A stretch of 64,000 nt of DNA, taken from NCBI GenBank assembly GCA_037013685.1, contig CM072894.1, positions 3,846,841 through 3,910,840 on the forward strand, in the 5' to 3' direction. A model generated the notes under the pieces. The model was not told the origin of the DNA. It worked only from the letters and a program-made list of their open reading frames with translations, and did no database searches. Below are positions 37,401 through 49,729 of the stretch, in pieces. Every line of letters begins with the position of its first letter. Positions within the stretch are counted from its first letter, which is position 1. The position numbers and the translations under genes are program-made. The DNA comes from Acridotheres tristis (Eukaryota > Chordata > Aves > Passeriformes > Sturnidae).

Positions 37401-40400
37401 ATTTATTTACCTGGAATTGAAAGGCAAATAGAGTAACAGAAAAAAATTGATTTTGAAGAATAGTTTTTGCCAAGCAGATATATCTGAAGATATATGGAGG
37501 AATACATGAAATCTAGTGGTACAATGAACTTGATTTGCATTAGAATGGCAAGCTGAACTGCTTGAAGTTATCTGTAATGTTTTTTCCTCAACCCAGAACA
37601 GTGTGTTTTAAATAAAGGGAATCAGTTTAGCTTTCTAGTAAATACCTTCAGCCAGCATTTTCAGAAGGGATTTGTCAATTGGTGACTGCCCTTGAAAGAG
37701 ATTTGAAAGGCAAGCAGACGTGGCATCTGATGGAAATACGACGCCTCTCATAGTTGAGTTACTGAATAAAAAATAAGTAATGAACACAAATAAGAAAAAA
37801 TAATGCTGTGAGAGACAGAACTCCGTATGCTGCAGAGCCCAGCAAAGTAACTACCACAGCCATGGGGATTTCTAGAAGTCATGGGCACAGAGAGGAGGGC
37901 ATGGAGAAAACCAGCACTAACACCTGAAGAATCTCAGGCATGGGCATCTCTTGGCGCTGAGAATTTTATTTTGCAAAAATATAAACAAAAAATGCACAGC
38001 TGCAGAACCAACCCCATCCCTCCCAAAGTGTTGTCCAGTTTTGCTGACTATCTTCCTCCCTTCTTTTAGCAGTTGTGGGGTGAAAGTCACTCACCAAGGG
38101 GCAGAGGTTACCATGCTGATGTACAAAATAGTACAGTGGTTCTGGAGATACAGAATTGAGGTAGGGCTCCACGTAGTGGTGCATAGCAACTGTTGGCAAA
38201 TCCTTATCTGTTAATGGCAACCTGTGTGTGTGTAATGTATTACTGCACAGCACCTGGTTATGAGCAGATTGGTGTTTGAGCAGTGTATTGCACAAGGGAG
38301 AGACTTTCAGGTTGAATGAAAGCATTCCTCTCCATTACAGGCAGCTTGTTTATCACAAGCACCAGTGTTTCTTGAAAGTAGGAAATAACCCCCAAATAAT
38401 CCAGATATTTAAAATAGCCTAATTGCATGATGATTGCCAGATTTGTAGTGAGTGGGTGGGAGGGATTGGTCTCTCACAGCAAGCTTCAGCTGCTCTCACA
38501 ACCTGCCTTCAAAGAGCTGCTTAGGAGAAGGGGGAGGAAAGAAAGAGTGTAAAATCAGCTGCTGAATAGTGTCTGCAGGATGTGGAAGCTGCTGTGTGCC
38601 TCCCACCCTGCATGTCCCAGCCCCCTGCTCAGATGGGCTCGGTTGGTGGCTCACAGGGGTGGGTGCAGTGCTGGCACTACCCAGGTGGCTTCTCCCAATG
38701 CACTCTTCTGCTCCCTTCGTCACATACAAAACCACCCCAAGGCTTTGTTGCTATCACATCTGTGTTTTTTAAGGACTTTTTTTTCCTGTCTGTTCTGGCA
38801 GAAACTCTCAGAGCTGTCACAAGAGTTGCTGTCCTGTGGACAGCCTGGCTAAAGGGCTCTGGCCACCGGTCTGCTCAAACCTAGGGCAGCTTCAGGGTCT
38901 TCCTTCTGGTCCCTTCACACCTCCTGCAGTACTACACCTACATGACAGTCCCATCATGCCCAAAGCATCACCTCCCAGCACATCTCTGATAACTGAAATT
39001 GTCCAGGAAACTGCAGTTTGAAATTTGTATGATTATTTTCATTAAATTTTTGTGTATAGCAAAAACTAAATCTAAATATCAGAGTATATGTCCAGCCATC
39101 GTTTTCCAACAGAGAAAGGGCTTCTGTGGTCCAAGTAATGTTTTGTAATTATCAGTTTTGTTTCAAGTAGCCAGAAATACATTTTGGATAAGCACATTAA
39201 GAGGCTTATCTAAACTTTAAAAACTGGCCTAAAACTGGACTCCAGACTTCATGGGATTGAGGAATTCCTTTCTAGTATTTCCATATAATTGAGTCAGAAG
39301 TTGATTAAAACATAAGTACTTCTAAATACATCCTGCCAGACTCAAGGAATACTACATGGGATCGAAAAAGAGTAAAATTAATTTAAAAATCTATCTCAAT
39401 TTCAAGTTCTGATTTCCCCTCTTTGAGGTTATCACTTTGTTTAAAAAATGAAAACTCTATGTCCCTCTGTTTGAACTTTATTACTGCTTTGGCTGCATTA
39501 CAGGAACATTATAACAGGACAGTATTTTGAGTTATGTGGTATTGACTGACTTGACCTGTTTGAGGAGCTGCTATTAAAGCCACACAAGAACACTCTGAGC
39601 TGTTTGAGTTTGTTGAAAGCCTCCTTTGAAAAATCTCATCTAATGGTGCAGGAATTTTTCTCCCAGCTCTGTACATCCTGTCCCCCCAAAAAAGCAACTT
39701 CTATCTGCTTCCTTCTGTTCTCAGCTGAGCTGTGCATCAGACAGTAAGTGCTGCTGCTCTTATGGCCAGAGAGCTGGCTGCACATTTATTCCAGGCACTG
39801 CCACAGGTGCCCATGTGCTCCCCTGCTGTTGGCTGGTTTGTGGGTTTGGATTTCGTGTGCTGTCACTGCAGAAAAGTGCCAGGCCTGGGAGCCAGTGGGC
39901 AGTGACCTCGGGTAGGGAAGGATGCAGGTGTCAGTGCCGGGCAGCGCAGGCACTGCTGCTAAGGCAGGAGATGGAGGCACTTCCATGCAGGGGGAAATGC
40001 TGAGGTGAATATAAAAGCATAGAAGGTGTTGGTTTTCTATGGTCTCTGTCTGCTGGAATCTGCAGTGCTTTCCTCTCACAGACCTGTCTTCTGCTCACAC
40101 TCAAATTTCCTCACTAGGACAGACTCTTCTCCCCCTTTTTCTCCACGTTATCAGCTCAGGAGTTCTTCAGAGTGTGGGGGAACAGGGTTCAGTTTCCTAC
40201 CTTGCATCAAGGCATTCAAATCTGTACGTCCTGGCTCTCACCTCCCTGTGGAAACTGCCCCAGGCTTGTCTTATTTGGCATCTTTTCTAATGTATCTGTT
40301 GAAATTCTGAGTATAAAATAATCATTAAGTTACATACAGAAACAGTCCTAGGAGTGCTCTGATCCATGGCTCTCCAGTGACCGCAGCCACCAGCTGCAGG

Positions 40401-41073
40401 ACACGAGTCCAAGAATGGTTTGTGCTGTGCCCAGCTCTCTCCCTTTGGAGCTCCCTGTGTCAGGAGAGCTGTCCTGGGGAGGGATGGCTGCCAGCTCTGT
40501 GCTCTCCCCTTCCAGAGAGCAGCCCCCAGACTGTTTCTTGGCTTGCTGACTCAAGAAGAGAGAGCCTTCATCACAGGAAGCAAAGGAGAGAACGAGAGGG
40601 GAGTTCACATACAGGTGGTGGAATGGCACCCTCTCCTTCCCCGCAGAGGAAAGAGAAAATAAGAGCTACTCCAGCATTTAGAAGGGTCCTGGAGTTGTGT
40701 TCTGTGTGCTTTGGGGATGGTCCACTGGAGGGAATTTGTTTCATTCTGAGCCCAGTGTTTGCAGGGACTGAGCTGCTCTTCTGCTCCTGCCACACTGTAG
40801 GAGGAGGGGCAGTTACCTGTGGATGATTTTTTTTTTTTTTTAATTAAACAATAATGATTCCAACGGAAGGATTCCTGAGGCTTTGTTGTTCTCGATGAGC
40901 CTGCCAAGCAGCAGGTATGACTTGACCTATCCTTTTAGCCTTCTGGCTGTGTCTCCCCATTTGCTCAGCATCCCTGTGTGCGTGTTCAGGAAGGCATTTG
41001 ATGCTGATTGGAACTAATTCACCATCACAGTGGGGGGAATTCACTTACATTGCTCTGTGCTAATAGCTATAAG

Positions 41074-41140
41074 CAGTGATAATTAATAGCTCCTAATTAA
41101 TCACTGTAATAACTTTACACTAATTAATCAGTGTAAAGTT
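41074..41140. other. Pair of AT-rich hairpins with three AATTAAT cores
   Basis: An 11-bp perfect inverted repeat, AACTTTACACT at 41111-41121 and AGTGTAAAGTT at 41130-41140, flanks an 8-base loop AATTAATC. Just upstream CAGTGAT (41074-41080) pairs with ATCACTG (41100-41106) around a spacer with AATTAAT at each end. AATTAAT occurs at 41081, 41095 and 41122. TAATTA cores are typical homeodomain sites. Structure or regulatory use is inferred only. Confidence 0.5.
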
Positions 41141-41964
41141 TTAGACTATGTCATATGTGAAGGTTTTTATTTTGTGTGGATGACTAAACCCCCAATTAAT
41201 GCATCGAGTCACACAGCCTTACCAGCACTGTCTGCTCCAGACAGAGAAAAATAACCAGTGTCTTCATTACCCCCCTCAGGTCCCTTTCTGTAGTCATTAC
41301 TGTGGCCTGAAGACATTTTTCTGTAGCAGCTGCAGTAATGTTGCAGTGAGCTCCCTATCAGCTCAGAGCTGTCAGCAACAGATATGAATCCAGCAGCCCA
41401 AGCCCATTCGGTGCTGCTGACATGCTCTTCTTGACTTCCCATTTATTCCTTTACCTCTGGTGGCCAATCTCTCTTGAAATCCAAACTGTCTGCCACCAGT
41501 GTACCTGGCAATACTCTGTGATTTTGCAGTTCTCACCAGACGCACAAGGGTTGTCTCCATCCCACATTACTCAAGGTAATGCATCCCTCTTTGGTATTCA
41601 GTTTTTGTTTTCTTCAGTGCTGGCTAAGTTTTATCTCTGCTCCCTCTCCCCACTCCCCCTCACACTGTCTCTGTATCTCTTTCCATGCCTGTCTTTCAGA
41701 GCGTATCTCTTGGATTGTTTTCATTTCCCAGACCTGTTTCCCAGGCCAGTTTCTTTTCAGCTGCTTGTCCCTGAGTCCCTCTCCATTTGTGTTTGTCTCT
41801 TTTCTTATCTGCTGAGGAAGATGAGGGGGAGATAGAGGTGTTGAGTGGCAGAACTGGAAGTCCCCGATGGAAGTGATCGTGAGCAAGAGTTTGCTTCCAC
41901 CCTTACTGAGCTCCAGGCTGGATCCTTCTCCTGGCAGGTGGGGTTGGACTCTAGGGAACTGCCA

Positions 41965-42006
41965 GATGGATGGATGGATGGAGGGTGGATGGATGGATGG
42001 ATGGAT
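41965..42006. repeat. Interrupted (ATGG)n repeat
   Basis: Four ATGG units, an interruption GAGGG, then further ATGG units ending at ATGGATCC. It accounts for the Met-Asp-Gly-Trp-rich open frames here. Confidence 0.93.
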
Positions 42007-42576
42007 CCACAGCAGGTGCTGTGCTTCTCCACAGTGCAAGTGCTCGTTGATGAATCCTATGTGAGTTTGCTCTGTAGAGGGATCCCATTAATATTTGTGC
42101 AGGGTGTCTCCAGTGAGCATGGAGAAATACAGAGAGGAGACAGAAAGGTCTCCACTTGCCACAGTAAAGTAACAACACCAATGCAGGTAGAGCTTGTTAA
42201 AGAAAAGCCTGAATTTTGTGGGATTAACCCTGTGTTGGAAAAATATTTGGTGATAGATCCTTAGGTGAATTCGACTGACGTGAGTGAAAGCATATAGTTT
42301 GTTAGCAGTGGAAGAATTGACACTTAAATTTCTGTATCCCATAATGCTCCTACAGAGGAAGAGAAAACGTGCACTAGATATTTCTATAGCACATTTTCTT
42401 CCTTTACAGAAAGTTTTACTTTTTCTTGCAACGTGTGTGTCTCCTGCCATTAGGGAAGGAGATCCTGGGAAGCATGAGACTCTCTTAGGTAATTAACTTT
42501 CAAATCAATAGGAGACATCTGAAGGCTAGCACAGGGCAGGTAGGAAATGCAAAATTATTTTACCTAACAAAGAAGT

Positions 42577-42603
42577 GTGAATGAATGAATGAATGTGTGT
42601 GTG
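42577..42603. repeat. Short (GAAT)n and (TG)n repeat
   Basis: GTGAATGAATGAATGAATG followed by TGTGTGTG; a small compound microsatellite. Confidence 0.85.
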
Positions 42604-43249
42604 ACAATAGGAATAGTCAGACAAGGACAGGGAAAGCATTATGGTCTGATAAAGGCAGAACAATCCATCACAACAATTGTATCTTTAATTCTCCTTAGTG
42701 CTATGTTGCAGTGTTTGAATTACATTTTGATTTTGTTATCTGTGCATACATAGAACTAAGGAGTTTAGCTGCCTGGAAGAACAACACACAGGTGTATTCA
42801 AACCTCCTGTCTCACCTGAGCTGTGCAAAGAACAGCCTGGGACTCTTACCACAGAGTATATATGGAATTTCTTTGATTTTAGGGCTGGTTATGTCTAGAA
42901 ACATCTCTAGCATTTTTGCAGGAGTGAATTTTTTAGGCAAAGGGTGAGTTTATAAGTAGCTTACAGAAGCTAATAAATTATTTATAGCTGTTTAGATAGT
43001 TAATCAATTATTTTAGATTGTTAGGTAAGTAAAGAGGCTGCTTAAAACTATGGCTTGTAACCGTCTAAGCCATTTTATTTTGTCTGTGTTTATTTGTACT
43101 TCAGTATCAGTGTGTTGCAGGTATCCTAACACTGAATGATGATTTATTAGCCTGATAGAAACCATCTATAAATGCAAGTTTTGTGCAAAGTGAGACATTT
43201 CTTCTCTTAATTCTGCTTTCCTTCTCTTACTGAGAGGGGTCTGATGGGG

Positions 43250-46020
43250 AAGAAGCAAAGCTGTGATGTAGTCAACATCATGGAAATATGATGGGACAAC
43301 TCACAGAGCTGGAGCACTGCACTGGATGGCTACAAGCTCTTCAGAAGAGACAGCAAAGGGAGAAGTGGAAGGGTGGCCCTTTATATTAGGGAGGCTTTTG
43401 ATACCATGGGTATTGAAATGAATGATGATCAAGTCGAGTGCCTATGGGTAAGAATTCAGGGCAAGGCTACTAAGGCTGACATCCTACTAGGAGTCTGTTT
43501 CCGTCCACCCAACCAGGGAGGAGAGGTGGACAATTTATTCTATAAGCAGCTGGAGAATGTTTCAGCATCATCAGACCTTGTTCTTGTAGGTGACTTTAAG
43601 CTGCCAGACATCTGCTGGAAACTCAATACAGCAGAAAAGAGGCAGTCCAGGAAGTTCTTAGAGTGTGTGGAGGAAAATTTCTTGTTATGCTGGTGAGTCA
43701 GCCCACCAGGGAAGGGACTATATTAGATCTGTAGTTTGTAAATAGAGATGGGCTGGTGGGAGATGGGGTGGTTGGAGGCCGCTTGGGGCACAGTGATCAT
43801 GAAGTTACAGAGTTCTCGATATTTGGTGAAATCAGGAGGAACATCAATAAGACTTTTACATGAGACTTCCGGAGGGCAGACTTTGGCATATTTAGGAAAC
43901 TTATTCAGAGAGTTCCTTGGGAAGCAGCCCTTAAAAATAATGGAGTTCAGGAAAGGTGGGCGTGCTTCCAAACAGAGATCTTGAGGGCACAGGAGCAGAC
44001 TGTCTCTGTGTGCTGAAAGGTGAGTCAACGAGGGAAACGTCCAGCCTGGATGGGCAAGGAGGTTTTGAAGGAACTTCGAAATAAAAAGAGGATGTATCAT
44101 CTTTGGAAGGAAGGTCAGGTCTCTCAGGAAGTATTTAAGGGGGTTGCTAGAGCAAGTTGAAAAAAAATTAGGGAGGCCAAAGCTGTGTTTGAACTAAAAA
44201 TGGCAACTTCTGTAAAAGAGAATAAAAAATGTTTTTACAAATATATTAATGGTAAAAGGAAGGGTAAGTCCAGCCTTTGTTCTCTATTGGATGAGAGAGG
44301 GAATTTAGTAACTGCAGATGCGGAGAAGGCAGAAGTCCTTAACACCTTCTTTGCCTCAGTCTTTAGTGGGAAGATGGCTTGTCCTCTGGACAAGTGTACT
44401 CCTGGATTGTAGATGCTATCAAGGAGCAGAATGGTCCCCCTGTTATCCAGGAGGAGGCAGTCAGAGAACTGCTGAGCAGCTTAGATGTTCATAGATCTAT
44501 GGGACCAGATGGGATCCACGCCAGGCCGATGAGGGAGCTGGCAGATGTGCTGGCAAAGCCCCTCTGCATCATTTACCAGCAGTCCTGGCTCACTGGTGAG
44601 GTTCCAAATGACTGGAAGCTGGCCTATGTGACACTCACTCACAAAACGGGTGGGAAGGATCCTGGCCAGTTATTATAGGCCAGTTAGCCTGACCTCAGTA
44701 CCAGGTAAGGTAATGACACAGTTTCTACTGAGTGTTCTCATGCAGCACTTACAGGATGGTCAGGGTATCAGACCCAGCCAGCAGGGGTTTAGGAGGGGTA
44801 GGTCGTGTTTGAGCAACCTGATCTCCTTTTATGACCAAGTGACCCACCTGGTGGGTGTGGGAAGGGCTGTGGATGTTGTGTATTTGGAGTCCAGCAAGGC
44901 CTTTGACACCGTCTCACACAGCATTCCCTGGAAAAGCTGCAGCCCACGGCTTGGACAGGAGCACTCTGTGCTGGGTTAGGAACTGGCTGGATGTCTGGGC
45001 CCACAGTGCTGGTGAACAGTGCTGCATCCAGCTGGGGATCAGTCACCAGTGGTGTCCCTCAGGGCCCTGTGCTGGGGCCAGTCCTGTTCAATGTTTTTAT
45101 TGATGTCATGGATGAGGGTATGGAGTGTTTCATTAGTGAAGTTACAGACAACACTAAGCTGGGAGCACGTGTTGATCTGCTGGAAGGTAGGAGGGCTCTG
45201 CAGAGAGACCTGGAATGGTTGGATGGATGGGCAGAGTCCAATAAAATGAAGTTTAATAAATCCGAGTGCTGAGTCCTGCATTTTGGCCTCCATAACCCCC
45301 TGATGTGTTACAGGCTGGGGATGGTGTGGCTGGACAGTGCCCAGGCAGGAAGGGACCTGGGGGTGCTGGTCACCAGCCGACTGGACATGAGCCAGCAGTG
45401 TGCCCTGGTGGCCAGGAAGGCCAATGGCCCCTGGCCTGGATCAGGAATGGTGTGGCCAGCAGGAGCAGGGAGCTCATTCTTCCCCTGTGCTCAGCACTGC
45501 TGAGGCCACACCTTGAGTGCTGTGTCCAGTTCTGTCCCCTCTGTTTAGGAAGGACCTTGAGACACTTGAGCATGGCCAGAGGAGGCAACAAGGCTGGGGA
45601 GGGGCTTGGAACACAAAGCCTGTGAGGAATGGCTGAGGGAGCTGGGGTTGTTCAGCCTGGAGAAAAGGAGGCTCAGGGGTGACCTTATCCCTCTCTACAA
45701 CTCCCTGAAAGGTGGCTGTGGCCAGGTGGGGTTGGTCTCGTCTCCAAGCAGCACTGAGAGAACCAGAGGACACAGTCTCAAGCTGTGCCAAGGGAAATAT
45801 AGGTTGGATATTAGGAAAACTTTTTTACAGAAAAAGTGATGAAGTGTTGGAATGTTGGAATGGTTTGCTCAGGGAGGTAGTAGAGTCACCATCCCCAGAT
45901 GCACATAACAAAAAAAAAACTGGATGTGGCACTCAGTGCCATGGGTTAGTTGAGGCGTCAGGGAATGGGTTGGACTCGATGATCTTGGAGGTCTCTTCCA
46001 ACCTGGTGTGATTCTGTGAA
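43250..46020 (+). mobile_element. CR1 LINE, 5'-truncated and decayed
   Basis: A non-LTR retrotransposon of the CR1 family, the dominant avian LINE. It starts inside the ORF2 endonuclease region and runs to the characteristic 3' tail ending GGTTGGACTCGATGATCTTGG, then GGTCTCTTCCAACCTGG, and a single terminal octamer ATTCTGTG at 46011-46018. About 2.8 kb remains of the ~4.5 kb expected for a full copy, so the 5' end (ORF1 and the start of ORF2) is missing. The exact 5' boundary is uncertain by tens of bases. Orientation is the same as ERBB4. No convincing target-site duplication was seen. Confidence 0.9.
43263..45839 (+). pseudogene. CR1 ORF2 (endonuclease-reverse transcriptase) remnant
   Basis: The endonuclease part is readable at 43263-43696 (DGYKLFRRDSKGRSG, VALYIREAF, LLGVCFRPPNQ, LVLVGDFKLPDICW), with an in-frame TGA in place of a tryptophan codon near 43290. 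A linker in another frame follows from 43741, with TGA stops near 43861 and 44014. The RT region is spread over frames at 44379-44678, 44650-44940 and 44991-45272. It includes GPDGIHARPMREL, YRPVSLTSVPGK, a degraded SSKAFDTV block, and [14 protein letters not shown]. The catalytic A/F-A-D-D box has become VTDNTKLG, losing the second Asp. The C-terminal part ([30 protein letters not shown]) lies at 45303-45839. There are at least five frameshifts and several stops, so it cannot make a working protein. Confidence 0.88.
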
Positions 46021-49000
46021 GCAGGGTTTCTTCTCTATATAACACAGCTTAGAGCTGAGAGAGGACTTCATTTTTCTTGTCTTGTCAGTAACTTAATCCT
46101 TTGTGGTTTTAACTGTTTCTAAAATAATAAAGTCAGTCTGGAGTCAAAGGAAAGCCCTTCTCAATTCTCAGGAAAACACAAGGATGAAGTAACCTTGGTC
46201 TTTCCCAAGCTAGTGAGCAAACATTTTCTGCTGGTGACTTTCCCTGGCTGGGAAAGCAGAAACATTTCCCACAAATAAAACTCTATCCTGGAAATGACAA
46301 GAAAGGTGCTCTGCCCACAGTCCATAATTTAATCTGTTGCAGTAGTTTTAGCCAAGGGAAGACAGCCCAGGAGACAAAACATTGGTTTTCTGCATGCAAT
46401 TTGCCAAAGCAAAATTAATTCTCATTTTCCAGTGGGAATCTGCCTTTCCTTAACCTTGATTTCATTACAAAACCTTTGAAAATTATGGAAGTCTCCAAAC
46501 TGTCATAGTGTGTGCAAAACAGTGCTGCTATTCAGGAGCAGAAATGTACTCCAGTGTCCCAGCTCTAATGGGGAGGACACTTTTGTAGGTTCTTTCCTTC
46601 CTTATCTTGCTTGGAAAAGGAAAACATGTAAATGTAAAGAATCAAGTGAAGGTTGTGCCCTGTAAAGGGTTTTTTAGCCAAATTCTTTTAGCTCTTTCTG
46701 CTGTGTGTTGGAGGAGTTTAGAATATTTTAGACACAAGGAATAACAGGAATGATTTATGCCACAAATTGTCTCATAGTTTTTTCTTTTCAATTCTATTGC
46801 CTAACAGTCTAAAAATCTTAAGAAATATATACAGGAAGATTTGTGAGTAGTACTATAATTCTTCCAAGGGCCTTGTCAACCTTAGGGCCAGTACATTTAT
46901 TGTCATTTAAGCCTGACATACAGATCTCTTTGGGAGACCTGCTCCTCATGAATGCTTGTTATGCTCCTGAGTGCCTATGTTGACTTCCTCAGGACTATTT
47001 CTGTCTTAATTTTGCAGAGCTGGTCTTTAATGGGTTTCAATCTGTCCTTATTACGTGACAGATTTTCCCTTAGTGGGGAAAACCAGGTAAAATACAGAAG
47101 GATGTGAGAGCAGAATCTGGACCAGTTGATATTGAGAGCAAAGAAAGTTATTTTTCTCTTTAAACAACCAAGCCAATATAGACACACTATTTAGAGGGAG
47201 TTTGGTTTTTAATTCTCAGTATATTTGACCTTCAAAAGGACACATAACAATGCAATTTAGAGGTGTGCTGCCTACAAGCTCAGTTCCTGGTTGTGTCTGT
47301 ACAGCTGAGAAAAGTGAAAACAATGAAACAGACACTTTTGAGTTCCGAGTGAGAAAAAAGGAAACTGGCAGCCTTTTCTTGCTTTATTGTTAAATATCTC
47401 TATTTAAATGCAAATCATCATCTGACACTGCCAAACAAAGTCATGTACCAGGCAGCAGGCATGCAAGTTAAAAAATTTTTTTAAATGATGCTTTGAAGGT
47501 GCTGAATTGCTTTTATTTCCAGGAGGAATAGAGGTGGCTGAATAAATTTTTGGCTGCATACCAAGGATCCGTTCAGCACCTAGGCTCTTCAGATATGAAG
47601 ATTTGTATTTCAAGTGCAGTTTTTACAGAGGTGTGGGCAGACTGTCTAGTTAGGGATCACTTGGAGGGATGCTGAAGTTTCTTCTGTGTTATCCCACAGC
47701 ACGTATTACAGTAGAAAGCCCAGTGTTTACAGAATGTTTTGGAAGGGGATGGAATCCAGGGACAAAAGAGGTAGGAGCAGCCTCGTCTGCTAAAATTCTT
47801 CCTTTAATTTGCTGTTTACCTCACCATTTTAAACTTTCATTCTTATAAATCAATGTGGATATATCTGCTTTCTGTGCAGGGTTCCAGTAGTCACTTAATA
47901 ATCATAATAATCGTTATTACTGATTAAAGTTGCATTATTCATGCCAGATGGAGTGCCTTCCCTGTCAGCCAGAATGATTTTGCATTTATGTAGTTTTAGT
48001 ACATTTGTGATCTAAATAAACAGATGGTAGAAGGTGATGGCGAATTATGTGCTGGTGCTATCAGCAACAATGTTTCCCAAGTATAATTGCTGCAAATGAA
48101 CATGAAGGCAACGAGGAGCTGGTAGTTTTAACAAGGTAGTTGGCATTCAGTGTGGTAATTACCAGGCAGCATCATCAATAGCACCAGGGATGCCAAGGTA
48201 GGAATGCTGGCTTTGAAGAATTAGTGACAGAGTTGGACTTCACAGGACCATCACAGTGGGTTTGCTCAGCTCTGTGACATCTTGCAGGTGTGAGCAGTGT
48301 TTGTCTTTAGGGTGATCCAACCTTAGCTGAGACACATTTTGTACTTTCTCCAGCGCCGTCTCCCATCAGGGCATGTGGCAAGTATTTGATTTAGTGTAAT
48401 GGAGCAGTGTTAGCAGCAGCAGCTGTTAATACACGATTAAAAGGATTGAACCTGGATCAGGTTCAAAGGGGAAATTCACTTAACAGAATCTCAGCAGTAT
48501 TCAGTGATGTATAAAAGTTTAATCAAACACGAGGTTGGGTTCCTGTGCAATCTAAAGCACAGCAATAAGGACTGTGCATAGTCTTCCACAAGCTTTGCAT
48601 TGAGTGTCTGGGCTCATCCCATCAGCTCTGGCTTTGTGAAGGACTTGCCTGCCTGCCCCTCAGGCACTGCCACACCTGGGAGTGTGCCTGGACTGTGGCC
48701 ATGGCCAGATGGCAGCCATGGAATGGGGTGTCCATTCTCTCACAGCCCAGACTGGTGTGGGGCTGTCTGAGCCCTCTCTCCTCAGCCAGAGGAGAACATT
48801 CCAGGTCTTCTCCTTGCCTGCCATTCCCTCTCACACAGGTCAGCATATTGCCATGGCATGGACATGTGAACTCAGCTCCCACTTCAGTCCAAATGGATTT
48901 CAGTCACTAATTACTAGGTAGTTTACAAAACCTAGCGTTGCTAATGCTTCTCCTTACAGCTGTATTTGACAGTGAAAGAGCCTACAGTTCTTTTCCTTCA

Positions 49001-49663
49001 GAGACTAAACCTATCAGCATGTGGAAAGATGATGCAGAGCATCATATCCAAGGTCTGAAGGAACATGAGGTTCCTTCTGATAAAGAACCAGCAGCCAGAA
49101 AAGAGAAGGTCCTGTGAGCTTTGCTGTCACTGGGGTTAAGTGGCTGCACAGGGCACATTTCCTTTACCATAATATTGGACATGCAGACCATGCAAGTTTG
49201 TGGGGAGGAGGGGTGGCTTTTAACCAAAGGCATTGAGTGGAATGTCCCATTGTTCAGATGAAATTGGACAGGAGGTGGGTACCTGTATAGCCTCTCCAGC
49301 ACAGCCATCTCTTCTCCTGTGGAGGAGTCAGCAGGTCTTACACTGCTGATGCAGTGAGTGATCACATTGCTCCTCAGTCCTCCAGACTTGCTCATACTTC
49401 TTTTTGTTTCGAGATATCCTGGTCACTATGCATAGCAAAAACGTATTTAGGATATAAAGCATTTAGGTAAGTACCTGTATTTCATATAAGTTTGACACCA
49501 GGTTTGGTTATTTAGGTGGGCCTTTTTTACAGGCACTCTTTCAACCTTGCTGAAGTACAAAAACCTTCCAAAGACAAGCTGGACTCTCGCCTTCCATGGT
49601 TGGATGTTAAAGGAAAGAAAGGAAGCTGTATTTCCAATCTCTCTCTTTCTGTCTGTCCTGCAG

Positions 49664-49729
49664 GTGGTCGGTGCCACAAGTCCTGCACAGGGCGGTGCTG
49701 GGGACCAACAGAGAATCACTGCCAGACCT
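49664..49729 (+). CDS. ERBB4: ERBB4 exon 5 (start of cysteine-rich domain II)
   Basis: A short 66-nt exon, as expected for ERBB4 exon 5. The acceptor is gtctgtcctgcag and the donor is GTAAGTG. It is read in phase from exon 4: GT completes TGT (Cys), and the final T is carried into exon 6. The peptide [21 protein letters not shown], about residues 186-207, opens the furin-like cysteine-rich domain II with the C-x3-C-x3-C-WGP pattern of ErbB receptors. As far as I can recall it is identical to human. It is phase 1 at both ends, so skipping it would keep the reading frame but remove four disulfide-forming cysteines. Confidence 0.96.

Larger units (their letters stand above)
29064..49663 (+). other. 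ERBB4: ERBB4 intron 4
   Basis: A 20.6-kb intron between a GTAAGTA donor and a cag acceptor, interrupting the Cys186 codon in phase 1. It carries a short minus-strand CR1 tail, a longer decayed plus-strand CR1, an ancient CR1-like fragment, an AT-rich hairpin pair and several short simple repeats (listed separately). A T15 run is at 40827-40841. The stretches 29070-31690, 31940-34340, 34450-41060 and 46030-49650 contain no gene or named element that I can support. The GC-richer pieces at 31970-32400, 38480-38900 and 48600-48900 have short open frames without recognisable domains. Confidence 0.92.

Noticed and set aside
40377..40826. 149-codon plus-strand open frame in intron 4
   Set aside because: No motif or family resemblance, overlapped by equally open frames on both strands; reads as GC-richer intron.
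41845..42264. 139-codon plus-strand open frame with a Trp/Met-rich centre
   Set aside because: The centre is an ATGG simple repeat and the rest has no recognisable features.
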